The notes: generated by a model from the letters alone, not told the origin. A DNA stretch of 64,000 bases from Pseudomonas taeanensis MS-3 (GCF_000498575.2 NZ_AWSQ01000001.1:608859-672858), one strand, 5' to 3'. Counted from the first letter of the stretch, positions 38,961 to 52,519 are shown. Made by a program: numbers and translations.

Positions 38961-40328
38961 ATGCAAGCAGGCCGTGAAACCATTGCAGCAGTAGCTACCG
39001 CCCAAGGGCGTGGTGGCGTCGGTATCGTGCGGGTCTCCGGTACCCTGGCCAAACAAATGGCGCAGGCGGTTTGCCAACGTGAGCTGACGCCCCGTTATGC
39101 CCACTACGGGCCTTTTTTCGCTGACGCCGAGCAGGTGATCGATGAAGGCCTGGCCTTGTATTTTCCCGGGCCGAACTCCTTTACCGGCGAAGATGTGCTG
39201 GAACTGCAGGGCCACGGTGGTCCGGTGGTACTGGATCTGCTGTTACGTCGCTGTCTGCAGCTTGGTGCGCGGTTGGCCCGCCCCGGCGAATTCAGCGAGC
39301 GCGCCTTCCTCAATGACAAACTCGACCTGGCCCAGGCCGAGGCCATCGCCGACTTGATCGAAGCCAGCTCGGAACAAGCCGCGCGCAACGCCTTGCGCTC
39401 ACTGCAAGGCGAGTTCTCAAAACGTGTGCATAACTTGACCGAGCGCCTGATCAGCCTGCGGATTTATGTCGAAGCGGCTATCGACTTTCCCGAGGAAGAA
39501 ATCGACTTCCTCGCCGATGGTCACGTGTTGAGCCTGTTGCAGGAGGTACGCGCCGATCTCGCCGCAGTGTTGCGTGAAGCGGGCCAAGGTGCGCTGCTGC
39601 GCGATGGCATGACCGTGGTGATCGCCGGCCGCCCGAATGCCGGCAAGTCGAGCCTGCTCAATGCCTTGGCCGGGCGTGAGGCAGCCATCGTCACCGAAAT
39701 CGCCGGCACCACGCGGGATGTGCTGCGCGAACATATCCACATCGACGGCATGCCGTTACACGTGGTGGATACTGCCGGTTTGCGTGACACCGAAGATCAG
39801 GTTGAGAAAATTGGGGTCGAGCGGGCCTTGAGCGCCATTAACGATGCAGACCGGATTTTGCTGATGGTCGATACCACGGCCCCCGAGGCGGCGGATCCAT
39901 TCGCCTTGTGGCCGGAGTTTCTCGATCGGCGACCCGATCCGGCCAAGGTCACGCTGATTCGTAACAAGACAGACCTGTCCAACGAACCTACAGCCTTGAA
40001 CGTCTGCGCCGACGGCCATGTCACCATCGGCCTGTCGGCTAAATCGAATGCAGGCCTGGAGCTGCTGCGCGAACATCTAAAAGCCTGCATGGGTTATCAA
40101 CAGACCTCTGAAAGCAGCTTCAGCGCCCGCCGACGCCACTTAGAGGCGTTACGTCAGGCGGATACCTGCCTGCAACACGGTCACGCACAGCTGACCCTGG
40201 CGGGCGCCGGTGAGCTGCTGGCCGAAGACCTGCGTCAGGCCCAGCAGGTCCTTGGCGAAATCACCGGTGCCTTCAGCTCGGACGACTTGCTCGGGCGCAT
40301 TTTTTCCAGTTTCTGCATCGGCAAATAA
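38961..40328 (+). CDS. mnmE: tRNA modification GTPase MnmE
   Basis: With MnmG, makes the cmnm5 modification of U34 in certain tRNAs. 455 aa from the ATG at 38961 ([19 protein letters not shown]); an upstream frame start lies in the terminator and is rejected. N-terminal folate-binding domain, helical domain, and an inserted Ras-like G domain with [14 protein letters not shown] (about 222-235), [13 protein letters not shown], and NKTDL. The essential C-terminal Cys is in FCIGK. Its partner mnmG follows after a 565-bp gap that resembles oriC. Confidence 0.97.
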   Translation: MQAGRETIAAVATAQGRGGVGIVRVSGTLAKQMAQAVCQRELTPRYAHYGPFFADAEQVIDEGLALYFPGPNSFTGEDVLELQGHGGPVVLDLLLRRCLQLGARLARPGEFSERAFLNDKLDLAQAEAIADLIEASSEQAARNALRSLQGEFSKRVHNLTERLISLRIYVEAAIDFPEEEIDFLADGHVLSLLQEVRADLAAVLREAGQGALLRDGMTVVIAGRPNAGKSSLLNALAGREAAIVTEIAGTTRDVLREHIHIDGMPLHVVDTAGLRDTEDQVEKIGVERALSAINDADRILLMVDTTAPEAADPFALWPEFLDRRPDPAKVTLIRNKTDLSNEPTALNVCADGHVTIGLSAKSNAGLELLREHLKACMGYQQTSESSFSARRRHLEALRQADTCLQHGHAQLTLAGAGELLAEDLRQAQQVLGEITGAFSSDDLLGRIFSSFCIGK

Positions 40329-40491
40329 GCCTGTACTAGCGCCTGCTATCCACTGATTTCCCGCATAGGGCGAGATCGTCTGGGCGCGCCTCATCGGTTG
40401 TGCATCACCCGCGACCCGCAAAACTCATTTTTTAATCCAGCTCGCCGACTCGCGAGGCGGCTTTTACGTGGGCGAAGCCTGGCATAAGCCC

Positions 40492-40760
40492 TGTGGAAAA
40501 CCGCCCCTAAACCCGGTCTATAAGCAGGGGGGAAAGCTGCCTATAAATCCCGCTGTGGACAACTAGCTGTTTAATCCACAGGTTTAGGGCGCTTATCCAA
40601 ACCCCTCATCCCCTGCTAGGCACAGCCTTATACATGAATTAATACCTTGAAAATAAAGGGCTGTAGCCATCTATCCACAGAAAGCAACGGCAGTAGTAAT
40701 AAACATAAAAACAAAGCTTTAAATAAATTCATTCTTTCTATACTTATTAACCGAGCGGAT
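40492..40760. other. Second origin-like region (mnmE-mnmG)
   Basis: Gene-free region with degenerate DnaA boxes (TGTGGAAAA 40492-40500, TGTGGACAA 40554-40562, TAATCCACA 40572-40580, TTATCCAAA 40593-40601, CTATCCACA 40671-40679) and an AT-rich tract with CTTTAAATAAATTC and TTCTTTCTATACTTA at 40717-40750. The order, spacing and wording match the last 100 bp of the dnaA-rpmH oriC. P. aeruginosa is reported to have two such candidate origins. Whether this one fires is unknown. Confidence 0.75.
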
Positions 40761-40893
40761 TTCACACGACCTGAGGGTTGGCTATTTTTTGTCCAGGAGG
40801 GTTCTTTCAGGGGCGGTAAGTGCCTATACTTGCCGGCTTCCCGCTTTTCCCGATAAAAGCCTCCCCCATTTCTCAACAGGCACGAGGTGCGTG

Positions 40894-42786
40894 GTGGATT
40901 TCCCTTCCCGTTTTGATGTGATCGTGATCGGCGGTGGCCACGCCGGCACCGAGGCTGCGCTCGCGGCTGCACGTATGGGGGTAAAAACCCTGCTGCTGAC
41001 CCATAACGTGGAAACCTTGGGGCAGATGAGCTGCAATCCAGCCATTGGTGGCATCGGCAAAAGCCACTTGGTCAAGGAAATCGACGCTCTCGGTGGCGCC
41101 ATGGCCCATGCCACCGATCTTGCGGGTATTCAATTTCGTGTGCTGAACAGTCGCAAGGGCCCCGCTGTCCGCGCGACCCGCGCCCAGGCCGATCGTCTGT
41201 TGTACAAGGCCGTCATCCGCGAAACCCTGGAAAACCAGACCAACCTGTGGATATTCCAGCAAGCCGCGGATGACCTGATCGTCGAGAACGAACAGGTCAA
41301 GGGCGTGGTCACGCAGATGGGCCTGCGCTTCCTCGCCGACTCGGTGGTGCTGACCACCGGCACCTTCCTCGGTGGACTTATCCACATCGGCATGCAGAAC
41401 TACACCGGTGGCCGCGCCGGCGACCCACCTTCAATTGCTTTGGCCCATCGCCTGCGTGAGTTGCCGCTGCGCGTCGGTCGCCTGAAAACCGGTACCCCAC
41501 CGCGCATTGATGGCCGTTCGGTAGATTTCACCCAGATGACCGAGCAACCCGGGGACACGCCGATCCCGGTAATGTCGTTCCTCGGTAACCAGCAACAGCA
41601 TCCCCGTCAGGTCAGTTGCTGGATCACCCATACCAACACCCGTACCCACGAGATCATCGCCGCCAACCTGGATCGCTCCCCCATGTATTCAGGGGTGATC
41701 GATGGCGTCGGTCCGCGTTACTGCCCGTCCATTGAAGACAAGATTCACCGTTTCGCCGACAAAGACAGTCACCAGGTGTTCATCGAGCCGGAAGGCCTGA
41801 CCACCCATGAGCTGTACCCCAATGGTATTTCCACCTCGCTGCCCTTCGATGTGCAACTGGAGCTGGTGCGTTCGATTCGCGGCATGCAGAACGCTCACAT
41901 CATTCGCCCCGGTTACGCCATCGAGTACGATTACTTCGATCCGCGGGACCTGAAGTACAGCCTGGAAACCAAAGTCATCGGCGGCCTGTATTTCGCCGGT
42001 CAGATCAACGGCACCACCGGCTACGAAGAAGCCGGCGCCCAGGGGTTGTTGGCCGGCTGCAATGCGGCGCTGCGTGCCCAAGGCCGCGAAGCCTGGTGCC
42101 CGCGCCGCGACGAAGCCTACATCGGCGTACTGGTCGACGATCTGATCACCCTGGGTACCCAGGAACCGTATCGCATGTTCACCTCGCGGGCCGAATACCG
42201 TTTGATCCTGCGGGAAGACAACGCCGACCTGCGGCTGACCGAAAAAGGCCGCGAATTGGGTCTGGTCGACGATCAGCGCTGGGCGGCTTTCGAGGCCAAG
42301 CGCGAAGGCATCGCCCAGGAAGAGCAACGCTTGAAAAGCACCTGGGTACGTCCGAATACGATGCAAGGCGATGCCATCGCCGAACGCTTCGGCACCCCGT
42401 TGACTCACGAATACAACCTGCTCAACCTGCTAGCGCGCCCGGAAATCGACTACGCCGGTCTGGTCGCAGTGACCGGCGGCGGCGCCGAAGATCCGCAGGT
42501 CGCCGAGCAGGTCGAGATCAAGACCAAGTACGCCGGTTACATCGACCGCCAGCAGGATGAAATCGCCCGTCTGCGCGCGAGCGAGAATACCCAGTTGCCA
42601 ACGGATATCGACTACAACGGAATTTCCGGATTATCCAAGGAAATCCAGCACAAGTTGGGTGATGCCCGGCCGCAGACCCTGGGCCAGGCCTCACGGATTC
42701 CCGGGGTGACTCCGGCAGCGATCTCGCTGTTGCTGATTCATCTGAAAAAGCGCGGTGCCGGCCGCCAGTTGGAGCAAAGCGCCTGA
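40894..42786 (+). CDS. mnmG: tRNA uridine-5-carboxymethylaminomethyl modification enzyme MnmG (GidA)
   Basis: FAD- and NADH-dependent partner of MnmE in U34 modification. 630 aa from a GTG at 40894, six bases after GAGG; the preceding GTG at 40891 is too close to that site, and the longer frame reaches back into non-coding DNA. FAD-binding motif [21 protein letters not shown] (about 8-28), [21 protein letters not shown], and C-terminal helical MnmE-binding region. A perfect DnaA box (41378-41386) lies inside the gene. Stop and rsmG start overlap by one base. Confidence 0.97.
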   Translation: MDFPSRFDVIVIGGGHAGTEAALAAARMGVKTLLLTHNVETLGQMSCNPAIGGIGKSHLVKEIDALGGAMAHATDLAGIQFRVLNSRKGPAVRATRAQADRLLYKAVIRETLENQTNLWIFQQAADDLIVENEQVKGVVTQMGLRFLADSVVLTTGTFLGGLIHIGMQNYTGGRAGDPPSIALAHRLRELPLRVGRLKTGTPPRIDGRSVDFTQMTEQPGDTPIPVMSFLGNQQQHPRQVSCWITHTNTRTHEIIAANLDRSPMYSGVIDGVGPRYCPSIEDKIHRFADKDSHQVFIEPEGLTTHELYPNGISTSLPFDVQLELVRSIRGMQNAHIIRPGYAIEYDYFDPRDLKYSLETKVIGGLYFAGQINGTTGYEEAGAQGLLAGCNAALRAQGREAWCPRRDEAYIGVLVDDLITLGTQEPYRMFTSRAEYRLILREDNADLRLTEKGRELGLVDDQRWAAFEAKREGIAQEEQRLKSTWVRPNTMQGDAIAERFGTPLTHEYNLLNLLARPEIDYAGLVAVTGGGAEDPQVAEQVEIKTKYAGYIDRQQDEIARLRASENTQLPTDIDYNGISGLSKEIQHKLGDARPQTLGQASRIPGVTPAAISLLLIHLKKRGAGRQLEQSA

Positions 42787-43433
42787 TGTCTCTGGTTACC
42801 TCCAGCCATGCCGAAGAACTCAGCCAGGGCGCGCGTGAATTGGGCGTTGAACTGTCCGCCCAGCAACACCAGCAACTGCTCGCCTACCTGGCGCTGCTGA
42901 TCAAGTGGAACAAGGCCTACAACCTGACCGCGGTGCGTAATCCAGACGAAATGGTCTCGCGCCATCTGCTCGACAGCCTCAGCGTGGTGCCCTATGTGGC
43001 AGAAGCTGGGGATAACTGGCTGGATGTCGGTAGCGGCGGCGGCATGCCGGGCATTCCACTGGCCATTATGTTTCCCGAGCGGCGCTTCACCCTGCTCGAC
43101 TCCAACGGCAAGAAGACCCGCTTCCTCACACAAGTGAAGCTGGAGCTGCAGTTGAGCAACCTGGAAGTTATCCACAGCCGGGTCGAAGGCTTCACTCCCG
43201 AGCGTCCGTTCAGCGGTATCTGCTCGCGGGCTTTCAGCTCGTTGCAGGATTTCAGCGACTGGACGCGACACCTGGGCGATGGCAATACCCGCTGGTTGGC
43301 GATGAAGGGGGTGCACCCTGACGATGAGTTACAAGCCCTGCCGGCAGATTTTTCGCTGCTCGCCACTCACGTGCTCAAGGTTCCCGGTTGCCAAGGTCAG
43401 CGCCATCTGCTGATACTGCGACGCTCGGTCTAG
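42786..43433 (+). CDS. rsmG: 16S rRNA (guanine-527 N7)-methyltransferase
   Basis: SAM-dependent methylation of G527 in 16S rRNA; loss gives low-level streptomycin resistance in other bacteria. 215 aa. SAM-binding loop [19 protein letters not shown] (about 79-97), the motif [13 protein letters not shown] and a conserved core typical of GidB. It starts within the mnmG stop (TGATG), and parA follows after 12 bp, giving the classical gidA-gidB-parA-parB order. Confidence 0.96.
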   Translation: MSLVTSSHAEELSQGARELGVELSAQQHQQLLAYLALLIKWNKAYNLTAVRNPDEMVSRHLLDSLSVVPYVAEAGDNWLDVGSGGGMPGIPLAIMFPERRFTLLDSNGKKTRFLTQVKLELQLSNLEVIHSRVEGFTPERPFSGICSRAFSSLQDFSDWTRHLGDGNTRWLAMKGVHPDDELQALPADFSLLATHVLKVPGCQGQRHLLILRRSV

Positions 43434-43445
43434 GGGAAAAGCAGC

Positions 43446-44234
43446 ATGGCTAAAGTATTCGCAATCGCCAACCAGAAAGGCGGTGTGGGCAAGACCACCA
43501 CCTGCGTCAATCTGGCCGCGTCGCTGGTCGCGACCAAGCGACGCGTGCTGTTGATCGACCTCGATCCACAGGGCAATGCGACCATGGGCAGTGGGATCGA
43601 CAAGCATGCCCTGGAGCATTCGATCTATGACGTACTGATCGGCGAATGCGACCTGGTGCAGGCCATGCAGTTTTCCGAGCACGGCGGATATCAGTTGCTG
43701 CCAGCCAACCGCGACCTGACCGCAGCCGAAGTCTCCCTGCTGGAGATGAAGATGAAGGAGAGCCGCCTGCGCTATGCGCTGGCGCCGATTCGCGAGAATT
43801 ACGATTACATCCTCATCGACTGCCCGCCGGCGCTGTCGATGCTGACGATCAACGCGCTGGTTGCCGCCGATGCGGTGATTATCCCCATGCAGTGTGAGTA
43901 TTACGCACTGGAGGGCCTGAGTGATCTGGTCAACAGCATTCAGCGCATCGGCCAGCTGCTCAATCCGAACCTGAAGATCGAAGGCTTGTTGCGTACCATG
44001 TACGATCCGCGCATCAGCCTGACCAACGATGTCTCGGCTCAGCTCAAGGAACACTTTCCCGATCAGCTGTACCAAACCGTGATTCCACGCAATGTGCGCC
44101 TGGCTGAAGCTCCGAGCTTCGGCATGCCGGCGCTGGTTTATGACAAGCAATCCCGTGGTGCCATCGCCTACCTGGCGTTGGCTGGCGAACTGGTTCGTCG
44201 CCAGCGTGCAAACGCTCACACTGCAACCGCATAA
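43446..44234 (+). CDS. parA: Chromosome-partitioning ATPase ParA (Soj)
   Basis: Deviant Walker-type ATPase that binds the nucleoid and drives segregation of ParB-parS complexes. 262 aa, the short chromosomal form without an N-terminal HTH. ANQKGGVGKTTTCVNLAASL (about 8-27) includes the signature lysine KGGVGKTT; LLIDLDPQGNATMG and ILIDCPPALSMLTINAL are Walker A' and B. Cotranscribed with parB, 10 bp downstream. Confidence 0.97.
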   Translation: MAKVFAIANQKGGVGKTTTCVNLAASLVATKRRVLLIDLDPQGNATMGSGIDKHALEHSIYDVLIGECDLVQAMQFSEHGGYQLLPANRDLTAAEVSLLEMKMKESRLRYALAPIRENYDYILIDCPPALSMLTINALVAADAVIIPMQCEYYALEGLSDLVNSIQRIGQLLNPNLKIEGLLRTMYDPRISLTNDVSAQLKEHFPDQLYQTVIPRNVRLAEAPSFGMPALVYDKQSRGAIAYLALAGELVRRQRANAHTATA

Positions 44235-44244
44235 GGAATTCCGC

Positions 44245-45117
44245 ATGGCCGCCAAGAAACGAGGGCTGGGAAGAGGGTTGGACGCCCTGCTAGGGGGAAC
44301 CAGCGTCGTCGCGTTGCAAGACGAAGCGGCCCAGGCCGACATCAGCGAACTGCAATACGTGCCGCTGGATCTGATCCAGCGCGGTAAATACCAGCCACGC
44401 CGGGATATGGATCCCACTGCGCTGGAAGAGCTGGCCCAGTCGATCAAGTCCCACGGGGTGATGCAGCCGATCGTGGTACGGCCGATTGCCGACGGACGCT
44501 TCGAGATCGTTGCCGGCGAACGCCGTTGGCGTGCCAGTCATCAGGCGGGACTGGAGAAGATTCCCGCTATGGTGCGCGAGCTTCCAGACGAAGCCACCAT
44601 TGCGATGGCGCTGATCGAGAACATTCAGCGCGAAGACCTCAACCCGATTGAGGAAGCCATGGCCCTGCAGCGCCTGCAGCAAGAGTTCCAATTGACCCAA
44701 CAGCAAGTGGCGGAGGCTGTGGGTAAGTCCCGGGTGACCATCAGCAACCTGTTGCGGCTGATCGCCTTGCCGGAAGAGATCAAGACCTTGCTCGCCCATG
44801 GTGATCTGGAAATGGGCCACGCCCGTGCCTTGCTCGGTTTACCGGCTGAACAGCAGGTCGAAGGGGCGCGACATGTTGTCGCGCGTGGACTCAGCGTGCG
44901 CCAAACCGAGGCACTGGTGCGACAGTGGTTGAACAGTAAGGAGAAACCGGTCACAGAGACCAAGGTAGACCCGGACATCAGCCGGCTCGAACAACGCCTG
45001 GCTGAGCGGCTGGGCTCGCCGGTGCAGATCAAGCACGGGCAAAAAGGCAAAGGCCAATTGGTCATCCGCTACAGCTCATTGGATGAATTGCAGGGCGTGC
45101 TTGCCCACATTCGCTGA
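44245..45117 (+). CDS. parB: Chromosome-partitioning protein ParB (Spo0J)
   Basis: CTP-dependent clamp that binds parS and spreads around the origin. 290 aa from the ATG at 44245 (MAAKKRGLGRGLDALLGG, the ParA-stimulating N-terminus). The CTP-binding domain includes GVMQPIVVRPIADGRFEIVAGERRWRA with the GERRxRA motif (about 93-100). The HTH region follows (TQQQVAEAVGKSRVTISNLLRL), then the C-terminal dimerisation domain. Its target sites are in recF, about 12 kb to the left. Confidence 0.97.
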   Translation: MAAKKRGLGRGLDALLGGTSVVALQDEAAQADISELQYVPLDLIQRGKYQPRRDMDPTALEELAQSIKSHGVMQPIVVRPIADGRFEIVAGERRWRASHQAGLEKIPAMVRELPDEATIAMALIENIQREDLNPIEEAMALQRLQQEFQLTQQQVAEAVGKSRVTISNLLRLIALPEEIKTLLAHGDLEMGHARALLGLPAEQQVEGARHVVARGLSVRQTEALVRQWLNSKEKPVTETKVDPDISRLEQRLAERLGSPVQIKHGQKGKGQLVIRYSSLDELQGVLAHIR

Positions 45118-45162
45118 AACAATTGAGGCTGTAGTGTGTAGTCGGAAATCACTACCTGGCAG

Positions 45163-45191
45163 TTGAATGGGCTGGGAAGCACCCCTATACT
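45163..45191 (+). promoter_or_regulatory. Sigma-70 promoter of the atp operon
   Basis: TTGAAT (45163-45168), 17-base spacer, TATACT (45186-45191), about 80 bp upstream of atpI. Strong match for a housekeeping operon promoter. Confidence 0.75.
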
Positions 45192-45271
45192 CTGCGCGCA
45201 TTTCGTCGGCACAAAGTATGCCAATTATTTTTTTGGCGCCGGCACTCGAGGACTGATTCAGGAACAACACG

Positions 45272-46565
<1,294 letters not shown>

Positions 46566-46581
46566 TACCGCACGCAGCTCC

Positions 46582-46612
46582 CTGGATCTTTTCCTCAACG
46601 GCGAAGATCCAG
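46582..46612 (+). other. Intercistronic hairpin atpB/atpE
   Basis: Nine-base perfect stem CTGGATCTT / AAGATCCAG with a 13-base loop in the 158-bp gap before atpE. A U-rich stretch (TTTAGTTTTACC) and a strong ribosome site GGGAGGAAAA follow, a layout suited to the high output needed of subunit c. Confidence 0.6.
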
Positions 46613-46708
46613 AGATGTGGCGATGTTGATGGACGCCCGCAAGGGCAACAGAAGCAACGATTTAGTTTTACCGCTCTACCTTTAAAAACCTTAACCAATA
46701 CGACGTAA

Positions 46709-46979
<271 letters not shown>

Positions 46980-46981
<2 letters not shown>

Positions 46982-47003
46982 TCACTCGAATAATCGAGTG
47001 ATT
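46980..47003 (+). other. Intercistronic hairpin atpE/atpF
   Basis: Perfect 10-base stem AATCACTCGA / TCGAGTGATT with a 4-base loop, overlapping the atpE stop codon. There is no T-run after it, so it is more likely an mRNA processing or stabilising element than a terminator. Confidence 0.6.
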
Positions 47004-47037
47004 GGTTTGCCGGACAACGAACGAGCGAGGTGTTGGC

Positions 47038-47508
47038 GTGAACATTAATGCAACCCTGATTGGCCAGGCCGTTGCCTTCTTCATCTTCGTACTGTTCTGC
47101 ATGAAGTTCGTATGGCCTCCGGTCATTACTGCTTTGCAGGAGCGTCAGAAGAAGATTGCAGATGGTCTGGACGCTGCCAGCCGTGCGGCTCGTGACCTGG
47201 AGTTGGCCCATGAGAAAGTGGGTCAACAACTGCGCGAAGCCAAAACCCAGGCAGCCGAGATCATTGAGCAAGCCAAGAAACGCGGTAACCAGATCGTCGA
47301 CGAAGCCCGTGAACAGGCCCGTCTCGAAGCTGACCGTGTGAAGGCTCAGGCTCAGGCCGAGATCGAACAGGAACTGAACAGTGTCAAAGACGCCTTGCGT
47401 GCCCAAGTGGGTAGCCTGGCAGTCAGCGGCGCCGAGAAGATCCTGAGCGCATCTATCGACCAAAACGCGCATGCGGAGCTGGTTTCCAAACTGGCAGCCG
47501 AAATTTAA
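47038..47508 (+). CDS. atpF: ATP synthase F0 subunit b
   Basis: Peripheral stalk subunit. 156 aa from a GTG start (47038; GCGAGG upstream), giving (M)[19 protein letters not shown], the known N-terminus; a longer frame is rejected. One membrane helix (about 6-24) and a long, charged coiled coil (about 30-140, [20 protein letters not shown]...). It occurs as a dimer in the complex. Confidence 0.97.
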   Translation: MNINATLIGQAVAFFIFVLFCMKFVWPPVITALQERQKKIADGLDAASRAARDLELAHEKVGQQLREAKTQAAEIIEQAKKRGNQIVDEAREQARLEADRVKAQAQAEIEQELNSVKDALRAQVGSLAVSGAEKILSASIDQNAHAELVSKLAAEI

Positions 47509-47522
47509 GCGAGGGCGCGATC

Positions 47523-48059
47523 ATGGCAGAATTGACCACGCTGGCCCGACCTTACGCTAAGGCTGCTTTTGAGTACGCTCAGGCCCACCAGCAACTGGCC
47601 CCTTGGTCAGCCATGCTCGGCCTGGCCGCTGCGGTGTCGCAAGACGACACCATCCAGCGCATGCTCACGGCTCCGCGTCTGACGAGTACAGATAAAGCCA
47701 CCGCCTTTATCGAGGTGTGTGGTGACAAGTTCAACGAGCAGGTACGCAATTTCGTCCACGTAGTCGCCGAAAACGATCGTCTGGCGTTGTTTCCAGAGAT
47801 CGCCGAACTGTTCGAGCTGTTGAAAGCCGAACAGGAAAAATCGGTTGATGTGGACGTCACCAGTGCCTTTGCATTGAACGAAGAACAGCAAGACAAACTC
47901 GCCAAGGTTCTCAGTGCACGGCTCGGTCGAGAAGTGCGTCTGCACGCCGCGGAGGATGCCACCTTGATTGGTGGTGTCGTTATTCGCGCCGGCGACCTGG
48001 TTATCGATGGCTCAGTACGCGGGAAACTCGCGAAACTGGCCGAAGCATTGAAATCTTGA
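47523..48059 (+). CDS. atpH: ATP synthase F1 subunit delta
   Basis: Links the peripheral stalk to the F1 head. 178 aa. N-terminal helical domain ([20 protein letters not shown]), and a C-terminal conserved [21 protein letters not shown]. Normal length; 14 bp after atpF and 21 bp before atpA. Confidence 0.97.
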   Translation: MAELTTLARPYAKAAFEYAQAHQQLAPWSAMLGLAAAVSQDDTIQRMLTAPRLTSTDKATAFIEVCGDKFNEQVRNFVHVVAENDRLALFPEIAELFELLKAEQEKSVDVDVTSAFALNEEQQDKLAKVLSARLGREVRLHAAEDATLIGGVVIRAGDLVIDGSVRGKLAKLAEALKS

Positions 48060-48080
48060 GTTTGAAGGGGCAGCAGAGCT

Positions 48081-49625
48081 ATGCAGCAACTCAATCCTTC
48101 CGAAATAAGTGAAATCATCAAGGGCCGCATCGACAAACTCGATGTAGCCTCGCAAGCCCGTAACGAAGGCACAGTCGTCAGCGTGTCTGACGGTATCGTG
48201 CGGATTCACGGTCTGGCCGACGTTATGTACGGCGAAATGATCGAGTTCCCGGGCAGCGTTTACGGTATGGCCATGAACCTGGAGCGCGACTCTGTCGGCG
48301 CCGTGGTTCTCGGTGCTTACCAGTCCCTGGCCGAAGGCATGAGTGCCAAGTGCACCGGCCGCATCCTCGAAGTTCCGGTTGGTCCGGAACTGCTGGGTCG
48401 TGTGGTCGATGCCCTGGGTAACCCAGTCGACGGTAAAGGCCCGCTGAACAACGTCGCTACCGACGCGGTTGAGAAGGTTGCACCGGGCGTGATCTGGCGT
48501 AAGTCGGTCGACCAGCCGGTACAAACCGGTTACAAGGCCGTCGACGCCATGATCCCGGTTGGCCGTGGTCAGCGCGAGCTGATCATCGGTGACCGTCAGA
48601 TCGGTAAAACCGCTCTGGCGATCGACGCGATCATCAACCAGAAGAACAGCGGCATTAAGTGCGTGTACGTGGCTATCGGTCAGAAGCAGTCGACCATCGC
48701 CAACGTGGTACGCAAACTGGAAGAAAACGGCGCGCTGGCTAACACCATCATCGTCGCCGCCAGTGCTTCCGAATCCGCTGCGCTGCAGTTCATCGCACCG
48801 TACGCCGGTTGCACCATGGGCGAGTACTTCCGCGACCGCGGCGAAGACGCGCTGATCGTTTATGACGATCTGTCCAAGCAGGCTGTGGCTTATCGCCAGA
48901 TTTCCCTGCTGCTGCGCCGTCCGCCAGGCCGTGAAGCCTACCCAGGCGACGTGTTCTATCTCCACAGCCGTCTGCTGGAGCGCGCATCGCGCGTATCCGA
49001 AGAGTATGTTGAGAAGTTCACCAACGGTGAAGTGAAGGGCAAGACCGGTTCCTTGACCGCTCTGCCAATCATCGAAACTCAGGCTGGCGACGTCTCCGCG
49101 TTCGTACCGACCAACGTGATCTCGATCACCGACGGTCAGATCTTCCTGGAATCGGCCATGTTCAACTCCGGCATCCGTCCGGCGGTGAACGCGGGTGTGT
49201 CGGTATCCCGGGTAGGTGGTGCGGCTCAGACCAAGATCATCAAGAAGCTCTCCGGTGGTATCCGTACCGCTCTGGCTCAGTACCGTGAACTGGCGGCTTT
49301 CGCTCAGTTCGCCTCTGATCTGGACGAAGCCACGCGTAAGCAACTTGAGCATGGTCAGCGCGTAACCGAGCTGATGAAGCAGAAGCAATACGCGCCGATG
49401 TCCATCGCCGACATGTCGTTGTCCCTGTATGCCGCCGAGCGTGGCTTCCTGCAGGACATCGAGATCGTCAAAATCGGCAGCTTCGAACAAGCGCTGATTG
49501 CTTACTTCAACCGCGATCACGCCGAACTGATGGCGAAGATCAACGTGAAGGGTGACTTCAATGACGAAATCGATGCAGGCCTGAAAGCCGGTATCGAGAA
49601 GTTCAAGGCCACCCAAACCTGGTAA
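48081..49625 (+). CDS. atpA: ATP synthase F1 subunit alpha
   Basis: Regulatory nucleotide-binding subunit of the catalytic head. 514 aa, family length. Walker [16 protein letters not shown] (about 170-184), Walker B region [17 protein letters not shown], and the arginine finger in the [22 protein letters not shown] stretch. Followed by a GNRA-loop hairpin and then atpG. Confidence 0.98.
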   Translation: MQQLNPSEISEIIKGRIDKLDVASQARNEGTVVSVSDGIVRIHGLADVMYGEMIEFPGSVYGMAMNLERDSVGAVVLGAYQSLAEGMSAKCTGRILEVPVGPELLGRVVDALGNPVDGKGPLNNVATDAVEKVAPGVIWRKSVDQPVQTGYKAVDAMIPVGRGQRELIIGDRQIGKTALAIDAIINQKNSGIKCVYVAIGQKQSTIANVVRKLEENGALANTIIVAASASESAALQFIAPYAGCTMGEYFRDRGEDALIVYDDLSKQAVAYRQISLLLRRPPGREAYPGDVFYLHSRLLERASRVSEEYVEKFTNGEVKGKTGSLTALPIIETQAGDVSAFVPTNVISITDGQIFLESAMFNSGIRPAVNAGVSVSRVGGAAQTKIIKKLSGGIRTALAQYRELAAFAQFASDLDEATRKQLEHGQRVTELMKQKQYAPMSIADMSLSLYAAERGFLQDIEIVKIGSFEQALIAYFNRDHAELMAKINVKGDFNDEIDAGLKAGIEKFKATQTW

Positions 49626-49631
49626 GCCGCA

Positions 49632-49653
49632 GCGGAGGTCGCAAGACCTCCGC
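49632..49653 (+). other. Intercistronic hairpin atpA/atpG
   Basis: Nine-base GC-rich stem GCGGAGGTC / GACCTCCGC closing a GCAA (GNRA) tetraloop, 6 bp after the atpA stop. It lacks a T-run, so it probably stabilises or delimits transcript segments. Confidence 0.65.
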
Positions 49654-49675
49654 CTGCTAACCCGATAGGTGTTAC

Positions 49676-50536
49676 ATGGCAGGCGCAAAAGAGATTCGCA
49701 GCAAGATTGCGAGCATCAAAAGCACGCAAAAGATCACCAGCGCCATGGAAAAGGTGGCTGTCAGCAAGATGCGCAAAGCACAAATGCGCATGTCTGCCAG
49801 CCGTCCTTACGCGGAGCGTATCCGCCAGGTAATTGGTCATCTGGCCAACGCCAACCCGGAATACCGTCACCCATTCATGATCGAGCGTGAAGTAAAGCGT
49901 GTCGGTTACGTCGTGGTGAGCAGTGACCGTGGTCTGTGCGGCGGCTTGAACACCAACCTGTTCAAGGCCCTGGTCAAGGACATGGTGGTAAACCGCGAAA
50001 ACGGTGTAGAGATCGATCTCTGCGTAGTAGGCAGCAAGGGTGCGGCGTTTTTCCGCAACTTCGGCGGCAACGTCGTTGCTGCAATCAGCCACCTGGGCGA
50101 AGAGCCGTCGATCAATGATCTGATCGGCAGCGTCAAGGTGATGCTGGATGCCTACCTCGAGGGTCGTATCGACCGCTTGGCCGTGGTTTCCAACAAGTTC
50201 GTCAATACCATGACGCAAAAGCCGACAGTGGAGCAATTGATTCCGCTGGTGGCCGATCCGGATCAGGAACTCAAGCATCACTGGGACTACCTCTACGAAC
50301 CCGACGCCAAAGAGCTGCTTGACGGCCTGATGGTGCGGTACGTGGAGTCGCAGGTGTACCAGGCGGTGATCGAGAACAACGCAGCTGAACAAGCGGCGCG
50401 GATGATCGCGATGAAGAACGCTACTGACAACGCCGGTGATCTGATCAGCGATTTGCAGCTGATCTACAACAAGGCACGTCAGGCGGCGATCACCCAAGAG
50501 ATCTCGGAAATCGTTGGCGGCGCAGCCGCGGTCTGA
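49676..50536 (+). CDS. atpG: ATP synthase F1 subunit gamma
   Basis: Central rotating shaft. 286 aa with long N- and C-terminal helices forming the coiled coil ([20 protein letters not shown] and the C-terminal [20 protein letters not shown]) and a Rossmann-like middle ([18 protein letters not shown]). Normal length. Cotranscribed with atpD, 30 bp downstream. Confidence 0.97.
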   Translation: MAGAKEIRSKIASIKSTQKITSAMEKVAVSKMRKAQMRMSASRPYAERIRQVIGHLANANPEYRHPFMIEREVKRVGYVVVSSDRGLCGGLNTNLFKALVKDMVVNRENGVEIDLCVVGSKGAAFFRNFGGNVVAAISHLGEEPSINDLIGSVKVMLDAYLEGRIDRLAVVSNKFVNTMTQKPTVEQLIPLVADPDQELKHHWDYLYEPDAKELLDGLMVRYVESQVYQAVIENNAAEQAARMIAMKNATDNAGDLISDLQLIYNKARQAAITQEISEIVGGAAAV

Positions 50537-51943
<1,407 letters not shown>

Positions 51944-51948
51944 TCCGT

Positions 51949-51966
51949 GCGCCCGGTGACGGGCGC
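51949..51966 (+). other. Intercistronic hairpin atpD/atpC
   Basis: Seven-base all-GC stem GCGCCCG / CGGGCGC with a GTGA (GNRA-type) loop in the 39-bp gap. The atpC ribosome site GAGGC follows. Confidence 0.6.
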
Positions 51967-51982
51967 TTACGTGAGGCAAGAT

Positions 51983-52411
51983 ATGGCTATGACAGTCCAT
52001 TGCGACATCGTCAGCGCGGAAGGCGAGATCTTCTCCGGCCTGGTCGAGATGGTGGTTGCGCACGGTAACCTGGGCGATATCGGTATCGCCCCGGGTCACG
52101 CGCCGCTGATCACCGATCTCAAGCCGGGTCCGATCCGCCTGATCAAGCAGGGTGGCGAAGCTGAGGTGTTCTACATCTCCGGTGGCTTCCTGGAAGTGCA
52201 GCCGAACATGGTGAAGGTCCTGGCCGACACCGTACAGCGCGCTGCCGACCTGGACGAAGCCTCCGCTCAGGAAGCCGTCAAGGCTGCCGAGAAGGCCCTG
52301 CATGACAAAGGTGCGGAGTTCGATTACGGCTCCGCCGCCGCTCGCTTGGCCGAGGCTGCAGCTCAGCTGCGCACCGTCCAGCAGCTGCGCAAGAAGTTTG
52401 GCGGCAGCTGA
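51983..52411 (+). CDS. atpC: ATP synthase F1 subunit epsilon
   Basis: Regulatory subunit at the foot of the central stalk. 142 aa from the ATG at 51983 ([19 protein letters not shown]); an upstream ATG at 51947 is within the hairpin region and is rejected. N-terminal beta-sandwich with [19 protein letters not shown] and C-terminal two-helix arm ([13 protein letters not shown]...[11 protein letters not shown]). Last gene of the operon, followed by a strong terminator. Confidence 0.97.
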   Translation: MAMTVHCDIVSAEGEIFSGLVEMVVAHGNLGDIGIAPGHAPLITDLKPGPIRLIKQGGEAEVFYISGGFLEVQPNMVKVLADTVQRAADLDEASAQEAVKAAEKALHDKGAEFDYGSAAARLAEAAAQLRTVQQLRKKFGGS

Positions 52412-52437
52412 TTCCGTCAGGCTTCATCGCACAGTAG

Positions 52438-52467
52438 AAAAAGGGTAGCCTTGGCTACCCTTTTTTT
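52438..52467 (+). terminator. Terminator of the atp operon
   Basis: AAGGGTAGCC / GGCTACCCTT stem with a short loop and a run of seven T residues, 27 bp after the atpC stop. Confidence 0.93.
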
Positions 52468-52484
52468 CGTCTGATTTTTCACCC

Positions 52485-52519
52485 GTAGGCTGGGTAGAGC
52501 GCAGCGAAACCCAGCCTGC
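52485..52519. repeat. Short inverted repeat (GTAGGCTGGG type)
   Basis: GTAGGCTGGGTAGAGCGCAG followed by CGAAACCCAGCCTGC, outer arms pairing as GCTGGGT / ACCCAGC. Similar wording occurs at 4420-4443 (GTAGGCTGGGCTCCAGCCCC) and it may belong with the GATGGGYTA elements. Confidence 0.5.

Noticed and set aside
40789-40893. Upstream extension of mnmG by 35 codons
   Set aside because: The translation before [15 protein letters not shown] is unlike any MnmG; the GTG at 40894 with GAGG upstream gives the standard 630-aa protein.
48012-49688. Open frame of 558 codons antisense to atpA, and a similar 583-codon one antisense to atpD (50552-52303)
   Set aside because: Codon usage of strongly biased atp genes leaves the opposite strand open; the products have no recognisable domains.
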